Part shown: positions 1-10,785 of the stretch, piece by piece
Position numbering within the stretch: position 1 is the first letter of the stretch
Layout: each line of letters begins with the position of its first letter
Assembly: GCA_002299895.1 (NCBI GenBank)
Contig: DBOC01000009.1
Location: forward strand, 1-64,000
Source of the DNA: Sphingomonadales bacterium UBA656
GTDB taxonomy: Bacteria; Pseudomonadota; Alphaproteobacteria; Sphingomonadales; Sphingomonadaceae
Length of the DNA stretch: 64,000 nucleotides
Direction: 5' to 3'
Made by a program: the position numbers and the translations under genes
Notes under the pieces: generated by a model
The model's database searches: none
Told to the model about the DNA's origin: nothing
Seen by the model: only the letters and a program-made list of their open reading frames with translations

Positions 1-1814
<1,814 letters not shown>

Positions 1815-1819
1815 AAACT

Positions 1820-2200
1820 CTAAACCTTATCTGGCGTGATGTAAGGGACGCGAATGCCCGGCATATTTGCCGGAAAGTCCTTTACATTGCGCGTCACTAA
1901 AATTGCACCATGCTCTTGTGCTGACGCAAAAATTATGGCGTCCGGCAGTTTGAGCGAGCGCTTATTGAAACGAAGATCGGCAGCGCGTCGGGCGATCTCC
2001 GGCGATAACTCGCGAATGGAATAATTTTGCAAATAAGCTTCGGTTTCGGCGCGTGCTGGCACGGGCATGCCAGCGAGAACTTCAATCCATGTCATGCGGC
2101 TAATCCACTGACGCTTAGCGCGGCGAAGCTCGGCAAGTGCCTCGGGCCTTCTCGCCAACGCATCGATAATGATATTGGTATCGAAATAGATGTCGCTCAC
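1820..2200 (-). CDS. vapC: PIN-domain toxin, VapC family
   Basis: A 126-residue PIN-domain RNase, the toxin of a type II toxin-antitoxin pair. Acidic metal-binding residues are in the expected places: D7 in the FDTN motif, E40, D87 in LPDAI, and the TRNVKDF motif near 103-109. The start overlaps the antitoxin stop by 4 bp, giving translational coupling typical of such pairs. VapC toxins usually cut tRNA or rRNA loops; the target here cannot be told from sequence. The gene looks intact. It stands just upstream of glmS on the same strand. Confidence 0.88.
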   Translation of the reverse strand: MSDIYFDTNIIIDALARRPEALAELRRAKRQWISRMTWIEVLAGMPVPARAETEAYLQNYSIRELSPEIARRAADLRFNKRSLKLPDAIIFASAQEHGAILVTRNVKDFPANMPGIRVPYITPDKV

Positions 2201-2505
2201 GCGGCGGCGTCTTTCTCATCCGTCAGCGGACCATGTTTTGCGGGATCATATTCCGGATCCCATTCGCGCACCCATTCGTCGCGAAGCCGGTTTTGATACT
2301 CCATCCCATCTTCCGTGAAGCCATATTTTGCCCACAAACCGAAGCCTGCCTCGAGCCAATCGGTATTGCCGGATGCTGGCCCGTCCGCGCGATAGGCCTC
2401 CACCGCCTCCCGCAAAACAGCCGCACGCGACTTGCCCTGTTCAGCAGCAAGCTGGTCAAGCCATTTGATGTCTTCATCAGGCAAATCGGCGAGGATACGT
2501 GTCAT
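2197..2505 (-). CDS. Ribbon-helix-helix antitoxin, VapB-like
   Basis: A 102-residue protein whose first 45 residues (ILADLPDEDIKWLDQLAAEQGKSRAAVLREAV) read as a ribbon-helix-helix DNA-binding domain; the acidic, Trp- and Tyr-rich C-terminal half would bind and block the toxin. It is the first gene of the pair and overlaps vapC by 4 bp. Palindromic AT-rich sequence covers its start codon and the 30 bp before it, the expected place for autoregulation by the antitoxin-toxin complex. The family could be VapB or another RHH group such as CopG-like; the role as antitoxin rests on structure and position. Confidence 0.82.
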   Translation of the reverse strand: MTRILADLPDEDIKWLDQLAAEQGKSRAAVLREAVEAYRADGPASGNTDWLEAGFGLWAKYGFTEDGMEYQNRLRDEWVREWDPEYDPAKHGPLTDEKDAAA

Positions 2506-2534
2506 GATATACTGATATCATATCATGATATCAT
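2504..2534. promoter_or_regulatory. Palindromic operator of the vapBC-like pair
   Basis: Three close copies of an ATGATAT/TGATATCA core lie here, including the perfect 10-bp palindrome ATGATATCAT at 2525-2534 and TGATATCA at 2513-2520. The first copy overlaps the antitoxin ATG (2503-2505). Spacing between copies is about one helical turn. Ribbon-helix-helix antitoxins usually bind such repeats to shut off their own promoter; function here is inferred. Confidence 0.6.
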
Positions 2535-2545
2535 GTCAAGATTAG

Positions 2546-3892
2546 TCACTTCTTCTCCGCCTTTTTCTTCCGCATCGCGTCGTGGAACCGATCTGCCCAG
2601 CCGGGCTTGACCAGTTGCTCGGCGCGCACCATGCGGAGCTCGCCGTCGGCTACGTCGCGAGATACCGCGCTGCCTGCCGCCACTATGGCATCACGGCCGA
2701 TTTTGACGGGCGCGATGAGCGCGCTGTTGCTGCCGATGAAAGCGCCGTCGCCAATGACGGTTTGATATTTGAAATAGCCGTCATAATTGCAGGTGATGGT
2801 GCCAGCGCCGATGTTCGCGCCTGCGCCAATCGTCGCGTCGCCCAGATAGGTGAGATGATTGGCCTTTGCGCCCTTGCCCAGATGTGCTTTTTTGGTTTCG
2901 ACGAAATTACCGATTTTGGCGTTTTCCTCCAGCACTGTCCCGGGCCGCAACCGTGCAAAGGGACCGATTTCGCAACCACTGCCGATGATAGCGCCCTCAA
3001 TATGGCTGTTGGCGCGAATTGTCACATTGTCTGCTATGCTAACGCCGGGACCAAAGAACACATTAGGCTCGATCAGGACATCGCGGCCAATTTGCGTATC
3101 CCACGCAAACCAAACGGTTTCCGGCGCAATCAAAGTGGCGCCATCATCCATGGCTTGCATCCGGCGGCGCTGCTGCCACGCTTGCTCCATCTCGGCCAAT
3201 TGCGTGCGGCTGTTGATACCCGCAACATTGAAGGGTTCGGTGGTGACGGCGACGCACATCCGACCATCTTCATGCGCGATGTTGACGATATCGGTGAGAT
3301 AATATTCCTTCTGCGCATTGTCGTTGGTGACACGATCCAGAAGCGGGAATAGGTCGCGCGCGTTAACCGCCATCAGGCCGGAATTTGAGAGTTTTACAGC
3401 TTTTTCCGCCTCGGTTGCGTCTTTTTGCTCGACCATCTTAATGATGCGGCCATTTTCGACGATTACGCGGCCATAGCCCGTTGGATCCTCTGGCTCGAAC
3501 GCCAACACGACCACCGCAGGCGCATCCGGCGCATGGAGCCGCGTAACCATCGCTTCCATCGTCGCCGTCGGCACAAAGGGCACATCGCCATAGAGAATAA
3601 GAATATCGCCATCAAAGCCCGCCAGAGCATTTTGGGCCTGCTGCACGGCATGGCCCGTGCCAAATTGGGGCTCTTGCACGGCAAGTTCTGCCGAACCTGC
3701 CAGTGCAGCCTCCAGCTGCGCCTTGCCGCTGCCGACCACCACAACCTTCTTGGTCGGGTTTAAGGCGTCGACCGATGCCATCAGATGCATGAGCATTGGC
3801 CGCGCAGCGATCGGATGCAGCACCTTATGCAGGTCGGATTTCATGCGCGTGCCTTTGCCCGCGGCGAGAATGATGGCGGCTAATTCAGTCAT
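2546..3892 (-). CDS. glmU: Bifunctional UDP-GlcNAc pyrophosphorylase / GlcN-1-P acetyltransferase
   Basis: Cytoplasmic enzyme that acetylates glucosamine-1-phosphate and joins it to UTP to give UDP-GlcNAc. The N-terminal nucleotidyltransferase domain opens with LAAGKGTRM at 9-17; the C-terminal half shows left-handed beta-helix hexapeptide repeats (for example IGPFARLRPGTVL and NHLTYLGDATIGAGANIGAGTITCNYDG). Length 448 residues is normal. I chose the ATG at 3892 (MTELAAII) because the longer reading frame adds 21 residues not seen in the family. It is divergent from gph and heads the strand that continues to vapBC and glmS. Confidence 0.96.
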   Translation of the reverse strand: MTELAAIILAAGKGTRMKSDLHKVLHPIAARPMLMHLMASVDALNPTKKVVVVGSGKAQLEAALAGSAELAVQEPQFGTGHAVQQAQNALAGFDGDILILYGDVPFVPTATMEAMVTRLHAPDAPAVVVLAFEPEDPTGYGRVIVENGRIIKMVEQKDATEAEKAVKLSNSGLMAVNARDLFPLLDRVTNDNAQKEYYLTDIVNIAHEDGRMCVAVTTEPFNVAGINSRTQLAEMEQAWQQRRRMQAMDDGATLIAPETVWFAWDTQIGRDVLIEPNVFFGPGVSIADNVTIRANSHIEGAIIGSGCEIGPFARLRPGTVLEENAKIGNFVETKKAHLGKGAKANHLTYLGDATIGAGANIGAGTITCNYDGYFKYQTVIGDGAFIGSNSALIAPVKIGRDAIVAAGSAVSRDVADGELRMVRAEQLVKPGWADRFHDAMRKKKAEKK

Positions 3893-4015
3893 AAATATCT
3901 CCATGCCAGCAAATTGTTGCGGTTTCCAGAACAACACTTCAATGACACCGAACATTTTATCGTCCGTTCATATTGAACCCAATCGAAACACAAATAGAGA
4001 GTTGGAGTGCTTGGC

Positions 4016-4690
4016 TTGAAATTTCCTTTCGACATTATCGGCTTCGACCTTGACGGTACTTTGGTAGACACCAGCGGCGATCTAACCGCTGCGGTCAATC
4101 ATGTGCTCGAGAGCGTAGACAGGCCGCTGCTCTCGCCCGAAACAGTGAAGCAATATATTGGCGGCGGCGCAAAGCTGATGTTGCAACAGGGCTTGGAAGC
4201 GACAGGCGGCATTCCCGACAATGATTTCAAACCGCTCTATCGACAGATGCTGGCTTATTACGAAGCCAATGTCTCTGTGCATAGCCGGCCTTTTGATGGC
4301 GCATTGGCGGTGCTGGATGCACTGGACGATATGGGTGTGCGTTATGCAGTCGTGACCAATAAATTTGAGAGCCTCGCCGTCAAATTGCTGACCGACCTAA
4401 ACTTGGCGCACCGTATGGGATGCATCTTGGGCGCAGATAGTTTGGGCAAGGAAAATGCCAAGCCTTCGGGCGCACCAATCTTTGAAATGATCAAACGCTG
4501 TGGTGGCGGACGGGCGGCCTATATTGGTGATTCCATTTACGATATGATGGCAGCAAAAAATGCGAGCGTCCCAAGCGTAGCCGTTAGTTTCGGATTTTTG
4601 CATGGCCCGGTCGAGGATATGGGCGCCGATGCTGTCATTGATCATTTTGATGAATTGCTGGATTGTCTCAAACAGATCGCATCACATTAG
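4016..4690 (+). CDS. gph: Phosphoglycolate phosphatase, HAD family
   Basis: A HAD-like hydrolase that removes phosphate from 2-phosphoglycolate, a by-product of DNA repair and oxygenase reactions. The catalytic motif FDLDGTLVDT is at the N-terminus, the Thr motif is VVTNK, and the C-terminal acidic motif is YIGDSIYDMMAA. The usual KPxPDP loop reads KPSGAP. The longest frame starts at a GTG at 4007, but the GGAG Shine-Dalgarno overlaps that codon and fits a TTG at 4016 (MKFPFDIIGFDLDGT), so I prefer 4016. Other small-molecule HAD phosphatase activities cannot be excluded. Confidence 0.85.
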   Translation: MKFPFDIIGFDLDGTLVDTSGDLTAAVNHVLESVDRPLLSPETVKQYIGGGAKLMLQQGLEATGGIPDNDFKPLYRQMLAYYEANVSVHSRPFDGALAVLDALDDMGVRYAVVTNKFESLAVKLLTDLNLAHRMGCILGADSLGKENAKPSGAPIFEMIKRCGGGRAAYIGDSIYDMMAAKNASVPSVAVSFGFLHGPVEDMGADAVIDHFDELLDCLKQIASH

Positions 4691-4806
4691 TGCACGCAGA
4701 GGCATAAGGGCGCCGGGCAGCCAGCATTTTTCGATCGCCGTTGCTTGCACCAAGAAGCTGCGTCTATATGGGTAACAATCTCACAGGAACTGCAGCAGGG
4801 TGCAAA

Positions 4807-6054
4807 GTGAACAGTTGGTTGTCTCCGCGCATGATTGTGGCATTTGCCTTGGCACTTGTCGGTGCCATATTCGCGAGCCAAATGGCAGGTTCCGCCGAGC
4901 GTATTCTCGTCACTCTCGTTTTCATGTTGATTGCATTGTTCATTGCCGCTGATCCGCATGATCGCGAAGCGGCACCTACAGAGGCCGCTAAGCCCACCGG
5001 CATAGACACAGACGCTCTAGCGATTAGCTCGCATCCGCAGTTGCAGGCATTTATCGATTTGTCTGCCGATGCCATATTGATGGTGGAAAATGCCCGGGTA
5101 ACCGCTGCCAACCAAGTCGCGCTCCGTTTGCTTGGCGCAAATATTGTTGGCCAAAATGTGCGCATGGCGTTTCGTCACGCTGGCGCGATTGAGCGGCTGT
5201 CCGATCCGGATGCACAGCATAGCGGGCATCCGATTCGGCTGACCGGCATTGGCCAGAAAAACCAATTATGGGACATGCGAATTCAGACCATGGGTCCATC
5301 GCAGAAAATTGTGCATCTGGCTGACCGCAGCGGGACACAGGCCGCCGAACAAATGCGTGTCGATTTTGTGGCAAATGCGAGCCACGAGCTGTTGACACCG
5401 CTTGCCGCTATCAAGGGCTTTATCGAAACGCTGGATGACCCAGCAGCGGGTGATGACGCCGCGACGCGCAGCCGGTTTTTAGGTATTATGGCCACAGAGA
5501 CCGACAGAATGCAGGCGTTGGTTAGAGACCTGATGTCGCTCAGCCGTATTGAGGCCGAAAAATATGATCCACCGCAAACGCCGGTCGATTTTTCTGATAT
5601 CGTCATAGAAACTGTTGATCAGTTGCGTAACAGTCAAAAGGATCGTGGCGCGGATATCGTGATTGATGTGACGGCAGGTATGCCGCCCGTTATGGGTGAT
5701 GCCGGACAATTGCGGCAGTTGGCGAGCAACATATTGAACAATGCACTCAAATATGGGCGCGCTGGAACGCCCGTAACGGTCTCACTGCTGCGTTCGCGGT
5801 CTGGCGCAATGATTAACTTTACGGTGGCGGATGTGGGGGACGGCATTGCCCCGGAACATTTGCCCCGCCTTACCGAACGTTTTTATCGGGTAGATGCAGG
5901 AAGAAGTCGCTTGGTTGGTGGAACCGGACTGGGCCTAAGTCTGGTAAAACATATTGTCGATCGGCATCGCGGCCATCTGGAAATTCGCAGTACAGTGGGC
6001 AAAGGCACAACCGTTTCGATATTGTTACCGGTTGCACCAACGGGACCTTCATAA
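4807..6054 (+). CDS. phoR: Phosphate-regulon sensor histidine kinase
   Basis: Inner-membrane kinase that phosphorylates PhoB when phosphate is scarce. Two short hydrophobic segments lie at the N-terminus, then a PAS-like segment (LSADAILMVENARVTAANQVALRLLG), a HisKA helix with the phospho-acceptor His in NASHELLTPLAAIKGF, and an HATPase domain (NNALKYG, VADVGDGI, GGTGLGLSLVKHI). Start is uncertain: an ATG at 4768 lies in frame, but a GTG at 4807 has an AGGG about 6 bp upstream and leads straight to the membrane helix. It stands before pst genes and phoU-phoB, which fixes its identity as PhoR. Confidence 0.92.
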   Translation: MNSWLSPRMIVAFALALVGAIFASQMAGSAERILVTLVFMLIALFIAADPHDREAAPTEAAKPTGIDTDALAISSHPQLQAFIDLSADAILMVENARVTAANQVALRLLGANIVGQNVRMAFRHAGAIERLSDPDAQHSGHPIRLTGIGQKNQLWDMRIQTMGPSQKIVHLADRSGTQAAEQMRVDFVANASHELLTPLAAIKGFIETLDDPAAGDDAATRSRFLGIMATETDRMQALVRDLMSLSRIEAEKYDPPQTPVDFSDIVIETVDQLRNSQKDRGADIVIDVTAGMPPVMGDAGQLRQLASNILNNALKYGRAGTPVTVSLLRSRSGAMINFTVADVGDGIAPEHLPRLTERFYRVDAGRSRLVGGTGLGLSLVKHIVDRHRGHLEIRSTVGKGTTVSILLPVAPTGPS

Positions 6055-6056
6055 TA

Positions 6057-6085
6057 TCGTCATACAAGAGTCATGTATCAGCCAT
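6057..6085 (+). promoter_or_regulatory. Triple Pho box before pstS
   Basis: Three 7-mers in direct repeat with 4-bp gaps, an 11-bp period: TCGTCAT (6057-6063), GAGTCAT (6068-6074) and CAGCCAT (6079-6085). This matches the PhoB half-site CTGTCAT and its helical phasing. The site starts 2 bp after the phoR stop and lies about 65 bp before the preferred pstS start; possible -10 elements are TTTTAT near 6093 or TAAAAT at 6103-6108. It implies that pstS and the genes after it are activated by phosphorylated PhoB, while phoR is outside that promoter. Confidence 0.75.
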
Positions 6086-6150
6086 TCGGGTGTTTTATGG
6101 CTTAAAATTGAAGTTTAATCCGCGCCAAATCGATTATGAGGACCGCCAAT

Positions 6151-7203
6151 ATGTTGAAAAAATTATCACTCATTGCTGTAAGTGTAGTCGCACTTTCGGC
6201 ATGTAATGACCAAGCCAGCACTGGCGGCGCCGCGGGTGGCTCACGTCAGGAAATCCGTATTGTGGGTTCTTCAACGGTTTTCCCTTTCGCGAAAGCCGCA
6301 TCAGAGGCCTTTGCAAAGGCAGATCCATCGCGCAAATCACCCGTGCTGGAATCGACTGGTACGGGTGGCGGAATTGAACAATTTTGCAAAGGCGTTGGCG
6401 CAGATACGCCCGATATTGCCAATGCGTCACGTCGCATGAAAAAATCTGAATTTGAAAACTGCCAGAAAAATGGCGTGAAGGACATTATCGAAGTTCAGGT
6501 TGGCATCGACGGTCTTGCCCTTGCCCAGTCGAACGAGGGTGTGAAGTTCGTATTGTCCACTGCGGATGTTTACAAGGCGCTCGCCGCCAATCCGTTTGGC
6601 AAACCACAGACCGCCAAGCTGTGGTCTGACGTCAACCCTTCCCTGCCCAAATTGCCTATCTCGGTCTATGGTCCGCCAACGACATCTGGCACGCGCGATT
6701 CATTCCATGAACTCATCATGGAAGTCGGCTGCCAGACCGACGCTGCGACAAAGGCGCTGAAAGATAGCGACGAAAAGAAATATAAGGCGATATGTACCGA
6801 AGTGCGCACCGATGGTGCGTTCAAGGAACAGGGCGAAAATGACAATCTGATCGTGCAGAAGTTGAGCGCCAATCCTAACATGGTCGGCATCTTCGGTTAC
6901 AGCTATATGGAAGAAAATGCATCGAAGGTGCATGGCATCAATATGAATGGTGTGAACCCAACCATCGCCACGATTTCCGACGGCAGCTACCCCGGCGCGC
7001 GCAAGATGTTCATTTATGTGAAAAAGGCGCATGTCGACAAAATTCCAGGCATTAAGGAATTTGTTCTCGAATTCCTTAAGGGCGGTGTAGCTGGCGGATA
7101 TTTGACCAAATTGGGCATGATTGCATCGAGCGATGCCGATCACAAAGCGGCCAATGATGCTGCGAACAGCCTAACCGCAATGACGGGCGCTGATTTGAAA
7201 TAA
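6151..7203 (+). CDS. pstS: Periplasmic phosphate-binding lipoprotein
   Basis: Binds phosphate and delivers it to the PstCA permease. The preferred start (MLKKLSLIAVSVVALSAC) has GAGG 8 bp upstream; the signal peptide ends in a lipobox-like LSAC, so the protein is probably lipid-anchored. Phosphate-binding motifs IVGSSTVFPF, ESTGTGGGI and TTSGTRDSFHELIM are present. Length about 350 residues. It is first in the pst operon, right after a Pho box, and about 115 bp before pstC. Confidence 0.95.
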   Translation: MLKKLSLIAVSVVALSACNDQASTGGAAGGSRQEIRIVGSSTVFPFAKAASEAFAKADPSRKSPVLESTGTGGGIEQFCKGVGADTPDIANASRRMKKSEFENCQKNGVKDIIEVQVGIDGLALAQSNEGVKFVLSTADVYKALAANPFGKPQTAKLWSDVNPSLPKLPISVYGPPTTSGTRDSFHELIMEVGCQTDAATKALKDSDEKKYKAICTEVRTDGAFKEQGENDNLIVQKLSANPNMVGIFGYSYMEENASKVHGINMNGVNPTIATISDGSYPGARKMFIYVKKAHVDKIPGIKEFVLEFLKGGVAGGYLTKLGMIASSDADHKAANDAANSLTAMTGADLK

Positions 7204-7317
7204 AAGTGCAACAATGATGGCGTCTATGGGCGTGGATCGATTCTGTGTTTGATCCACGCCCGCGCTATTTTTGGGCACTGAGTATGACGGGTTTGGGATC
7301 ATCTGGTCCAAGGGAGC

Positions 7318-8718
7318 ATGGTTAAGTTTATGACTGGAACGGCATTGCTCTTCCTTGTCCTTGGTCTCGGCCTAATTGGTTGGATCGCTGGTCGTGCGCG
7401 TGCTGCGGTATTTGTCCGCAACGCAAAAGGTGGCCCGCGTGGCACCGTTAATAGCCTGCCTTTTTATCATGGTTGGTTTGTGGCGATCTGGGCCATTGTC
7501 CCGGCGCTTGTGTTCATGTTTATCTGGCAATCGATTTCCCCGGCCTTGGTCACCAACATGGTGCTGTCGGCCCCTGCGGCCGCTGATTTACCGCAAGACG
7601 GTTTCGCGCGCGCCGCGATCCTTTCGGAAGCACGTGCCATTGCACAAGGTTTCCAAACCGCTGCGTTTCAGGATGCGAGTGAAAAGCTGGTCCCATTATA
7701 CAAAAACGCATTATCATATTATAAATGGATTGGCGTGGCCGCGACGTTATTGCTGCTCTTCGCCGGCGGTGCGTTTGCGTTCACGCGGATAAAACCCGAC
7801 TTCCGCGCGCGGAGCAAAGTCGAACGCATTGTCATGTTTGGGTTGTTGGTCGCATCATTGATCGCAATCCTTACGACACTCGGCATTTTTGCCTCGCTGA
7901 TTTTTGAATCCTGGCGTTTCTTCTCAATGGTGTCGCCATTTGAGTTTCTTTTTGGCACGGAATGGAATCCCAAATCGACTGTGACCCCGGGCGCCGATAA
8001 TGGTTATGGCGCAATCCCCTTATTTTGGGGCACTATTTTCATCGGCGCGATTATTGCGATGATTGTTGCCATTCCGTTGGGCTTGATGAGCGCGATTTTC
8101 TTAACCCAATATGCGTCCGCAACCGTGCGCAAATGGATGAAGCCAATTCTCGAAATTCTCGCAGGCTTGCCAACCGTCGTATATGGATATTTTGCCGCGT
8201 TAACCGTGGCGCCTGCGGTGCGCGACTTCGCCGTCATGCTTGGTGTCAGTAATGCCGCGTCCGACAACGCCTTGGCCGCCGGTATCGTCATGGGCGTCAT
8301 GATTATTCCATTGGTGTCGTCCATGTCCGATGACAGCATCGCCGCTGTGCCCAATGCAATGCGCGATGGCAGCCTCGCAATGGGCGCGACCAAGAGCGAA
8401 ACCATCAAGCAAGTATTGCTGCCTGCCGCCTTGCCCGGCGTTGTCGGCGGTGTATTGCTGGCCGTCAGCCGCGCGATTGGCGAAACCATGATTGTCGTCA
8501 TGGCGGCGGGATATACCGCAAACCTGACGGCGAACCCTTTTGCGACAATAACCACTGTGACTGTTCAGATTGTTGCACTTTTGACCGGTGACCAAGATTT
8601 CGGAAGCCCGCATACACTTGCGGCGTTTGCGCTTGGCCTTGCATTGTTCGTGACGACATTCTTCCTCAATTATGTCGCGTTGCGCGTCGTTAAAAAATAT
8701 CGGGAAGCATATGAGTAA
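7318..8718 (+). CDS. pstC: Phosphate ABC transporter permease PstC
   Basis: Inner-membrane subunit of the phosphate importer. The C-terminal two thirds carry the permease fold with the ABC-coupling EAA-like loop (MRDGSLAMGATKSETIKQVLLPAALPGVVGG). At 466 residues it is longer than the E. coli protein because of an N-terminal extension with two extra membrane segments and a connecting soluble stretch, a form common in alphaproteobacteria. A GGGAG lies just before the ATG. It overlaps pstA by 8 bp. Confidence 0.94.
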   Translation: MVKFMTGTALLFLVLGLGLIGWIAGRARAAVFVRNAKGGPRGTVNSLPFYHGWFVAIWAIVPALVFMFIWQSISPALVTNMVLSAPAAADLPQDGFARAAILSEARAIAQGFQTAAFQDASEKLVPLYKNALSYYKWIGVAATLLLLFAGGAFAFTRIKPDFRARSKVERIVMFGLLVASLIAILTTLGIFASLIFESWRFFSMVSPFEFLFGTEWNPKSTVTPGADNGYGAIPLFWGTIFIGAIIAMIVAIPLGLMSAIFLTQYASATVRKWMKPILEILAGLPTVVYGYFAALTVAPAVRDFAVMLGVSNAASDNALAAGIVMGVMIIPLVSSMSDDSIAAVPNAMRDGSLAMGATKSETIKQVLLPAALPGVVGGVLLAVSRAIGETMIVVMAAGYTANLTANPFATITTVTVQIVALLTGDQDFGSPHTLAAFALGLALFVTTFFLNYVALRVVKKYREAYE

Positions 8719-9976
8719 CGCCATCATGGATCCGACACCCACCGACTGGAACGGGCAGATCATGCAGAAGCGGATTGCGCGACGCTATGCGGCCGAGCGT
8801 CGGTTTAAGGCAATGGGTTTTGTGGCTGTTGCTTTGTCGACTTTGTTCCTCGCCTTTTTGTTGTTCACAATGATGGGCCAAGGCTTGCGCGGTTTTCAGC
8901 GCACCGAAATTGCGGTCGATTTTGACTTTCCCGCATTAACGTCAGGCGCCACAGCAGCTTCAATCAGCGGCCCGAACGCAGATGCTGCGCTGAATTCAAT
9001 GGACGTTCCTGGCATTGTCGAACTTGCCGTCAGTCAGCAATATGGTGATTTAAGTGAGGGACTTTTGACTGCTGGCGCTGCCGGAAATGTGCGGCAAATG
9101 TTAGTGGATAATCCCAGCCTCGTCACAGCAAAGCAGCAACTGTGGCTGCCTGCGGATTCACGATTGGATGTTGCGTTCAAGCGCTCAGGAGAGCCCGAGG
9201 CCGAAAAGACGGTTGCGGCTCTCGCGCAAAAGGACGCTTTGCGCACGGGCTTTAACTGGACGTTCCTAACAGGCGCTGATGCCACTGACCCATCGGCGGT
9301 TGGTATCTGGGCAGCGTTCAAGGGATCGCTGATGACCATGGCAATCACCCTGATGCTTGCCTTCCCCATTGGCGTATTGGCCGCTTTATATCTTGAGGAA
9401 TATGCCGCCAAAAACAGGCTGACCGATATGATCGAAGTGTCGATCAACAATTTGGCGGCCGTCCCCTCTATTATTTTTGGTTTGCTGGGTCTGGCAGTTT
9501 TCTTAACCCTTTTCGGCATGCCGCGTTCATCGGCATTGGTTGGCGGTTTGACGCTGGCTTTGATGACGATGCCCGTTATCGTTATTGCAGGCCGCAATGC
9601 GGTTAAGTCGGTGCCGCCGTCGATCCGTGAGGCGGCGTTGGGCATTGGCGCCTCGCCGGTGCAAGTCGTGTTTCACCATGTGCTTCCGCTCGCCCTTCCG
9701 GGCATATTAACGGGCACCATTATCGGCATGGCGCGTGCCTTGGGTGAAACTGCGCCGCTGCTGATGATTGGTATGCGCGCCTTCATCCCGTCAGCGCCCC
9801 AAGGGTTCACCGACGCGACCACCGCATTACCGGTGCAAATCTATCTTTGGTCGGACGAGGTCAATCAGGGATTTGTTGAAAAAACCAGCGCGGCAATTAT
9901 CGTGCTGCTGATTTTCTTGTTGGGCATGAACGCCCTTGCCATCTATCTTCGCAACCGTTTCGAAACGCGTTGGTGA
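8711..9976 (+). CDS. pstA: Phosphate ABC transporter permease PstA
   Basis: Partner permease of PstC. The coupling loop reads IREAALGIGASPVQVVFHHVLPLALPGILTGTIIG. The ATG at 8711 shares sequence with the pstC stop (ATGAGTAA), showing translational coupling; an upstream in-frame ATG at 8672 lies well inside pstC and is less likely. The protein has an N-terminal extension (DUF3333-like soluble region between the first and second membrane segments), as usual for alphaproteobacterial PstA. Only 3 bp separate it from pstB. Confidence 0.94.
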   Translation: MSNAIMDPTPTDWNGQIMQKRIARRYAAERRFKAMGFVAVALSTLFLAFLLFTMMGQGLRGFQRTEIAVDFDFPALTSGATAASISGPNADAALNSMDVPGIVELAVSQQYGDLSEGLLTAGAAGNVRQMLVDNPSLVTAKQQLWLPADSRLDVAFKRSGEPEAEKTVAALAQKDALRTGFNWTFLTGADATDPSAVGIWAAFKGSLMTMAITLMLAFPIGVLAALYLEEYAAKNRLTDMIEVSINNLAAVPSIIFGLLGLAVFLTLFGMPRSSALVGGLTLALMTMPVIVIAGRNAVKSVPPSIREAALGIGASPVQVVFHHVLPLALPGILTGTIIGMARALGETAPLLMIGMRAFIPSAPQGFTDATTALPVQIYLWSDEVNQGFVEKTSAAIIVLLIFLLGMNALAIYLRNRFETRW

Positions 9977-9979
9977 CCT

Positions 9980-10774
9980 ATGAACAAAAAGGACCTCAAT
10001 GTGGGCGTAACCCCAGGAATAGCAAAAATATCCACACGCAATGTGAATGTTTATTATGGCGACAAGCAAGCGATTAACGACGTTTCGATCGACGTTGATC
10101 AGGAGAATGTGACGGCGTTTATCGGTCCGTCCGGCTGCGGAAAGTCGACATTCCTGCGGTCTTTAAACCGGATGAACGATACCGTCGCAGGCGCCCGCGT
10201 CGAAGGGCAGATACTGCTCGACGGGGAAGACATTTATGCATCTGGCATGGATGTCGTACAATTGCGCGCGCGCGTCGGAATGGTGTTTCAAAAGCCAAAT
10301 CCATTCCCCAAATCCATCTATGACAATGTCGCTTATGGCCCACGCATCCACGGTCTCGCCAGTGGCAAGGCTGAGCTGGACCAAATCGTTGAAAGCTCGC
10401 TCACCCGCGCTGGATTGTGGACCGAGGTCAAGGATCGCCTGGGTGAAAGCGGTACGGCGCTCTCCGGTGGTCAGCAGCAGCGTCTGTGTATTGCCCGCGC
10501 TATTGCGGTCGACCCTGAAGTCATTCTTATGGACGAACCTTGCTCCGCGCTCGACCCAATTGCCACGGCGCGGATTGAGGAGTTAATTCACGAACTGCGC
10601 GGAAAATATGCTATCATCATCGTGACTCACAATATGCAACAAGCCGCGCGCGTTTCACAACGCACCGCCTTTTTCCATTTGGGCCATTTAATTGAATTTG
10701 GCGAAACATCCGAAATATTCACCAATCCACGCGAAGATCGCACGAAAGATTATATCACAGGCCGTTACGGTTAG
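9980..10774 (+). CDS. pstB: Phosphate ABC transporter ATPase
   Basis: Cytoplasmic ATPase powering phosphate import. Walker A is GPSGCGKST (residues 49-57), the ABC signature is LSGGQQQRLCIARA, and Walker B is VILMDEPCSALDP. The start lies 3 bp after pstA. The end (EDRTKDYITGRYG) is typical of PstB. Together with PhoU and PhoR it should signal phosphate status. Confidence 0.97.
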   Translation: MNKKDLNVGVTPGIAKISTRNVNVYYGDKQAINDVSIDVDQENVTAFIGPSGCGKSTFLRSLNRMNDTVAGARVEGQILLDGEDIYASGMDVVQLRARVGMVFQKPNPFPKSIYDNVAYGPRIHGLASGKAELDQIVESSLTRAGLWTEVKDRLGESGTALSGGQQQRLCIARAIAVDPEVILMDEPCSALDPIATARIEELIHELRGKYAIIIVTHNMQQAARVSQRTAFFHLGHLIEFGETSEIFTNPREDRTKDYITGRYG

Positions 10775-10785
10775 GACATTGCGAC

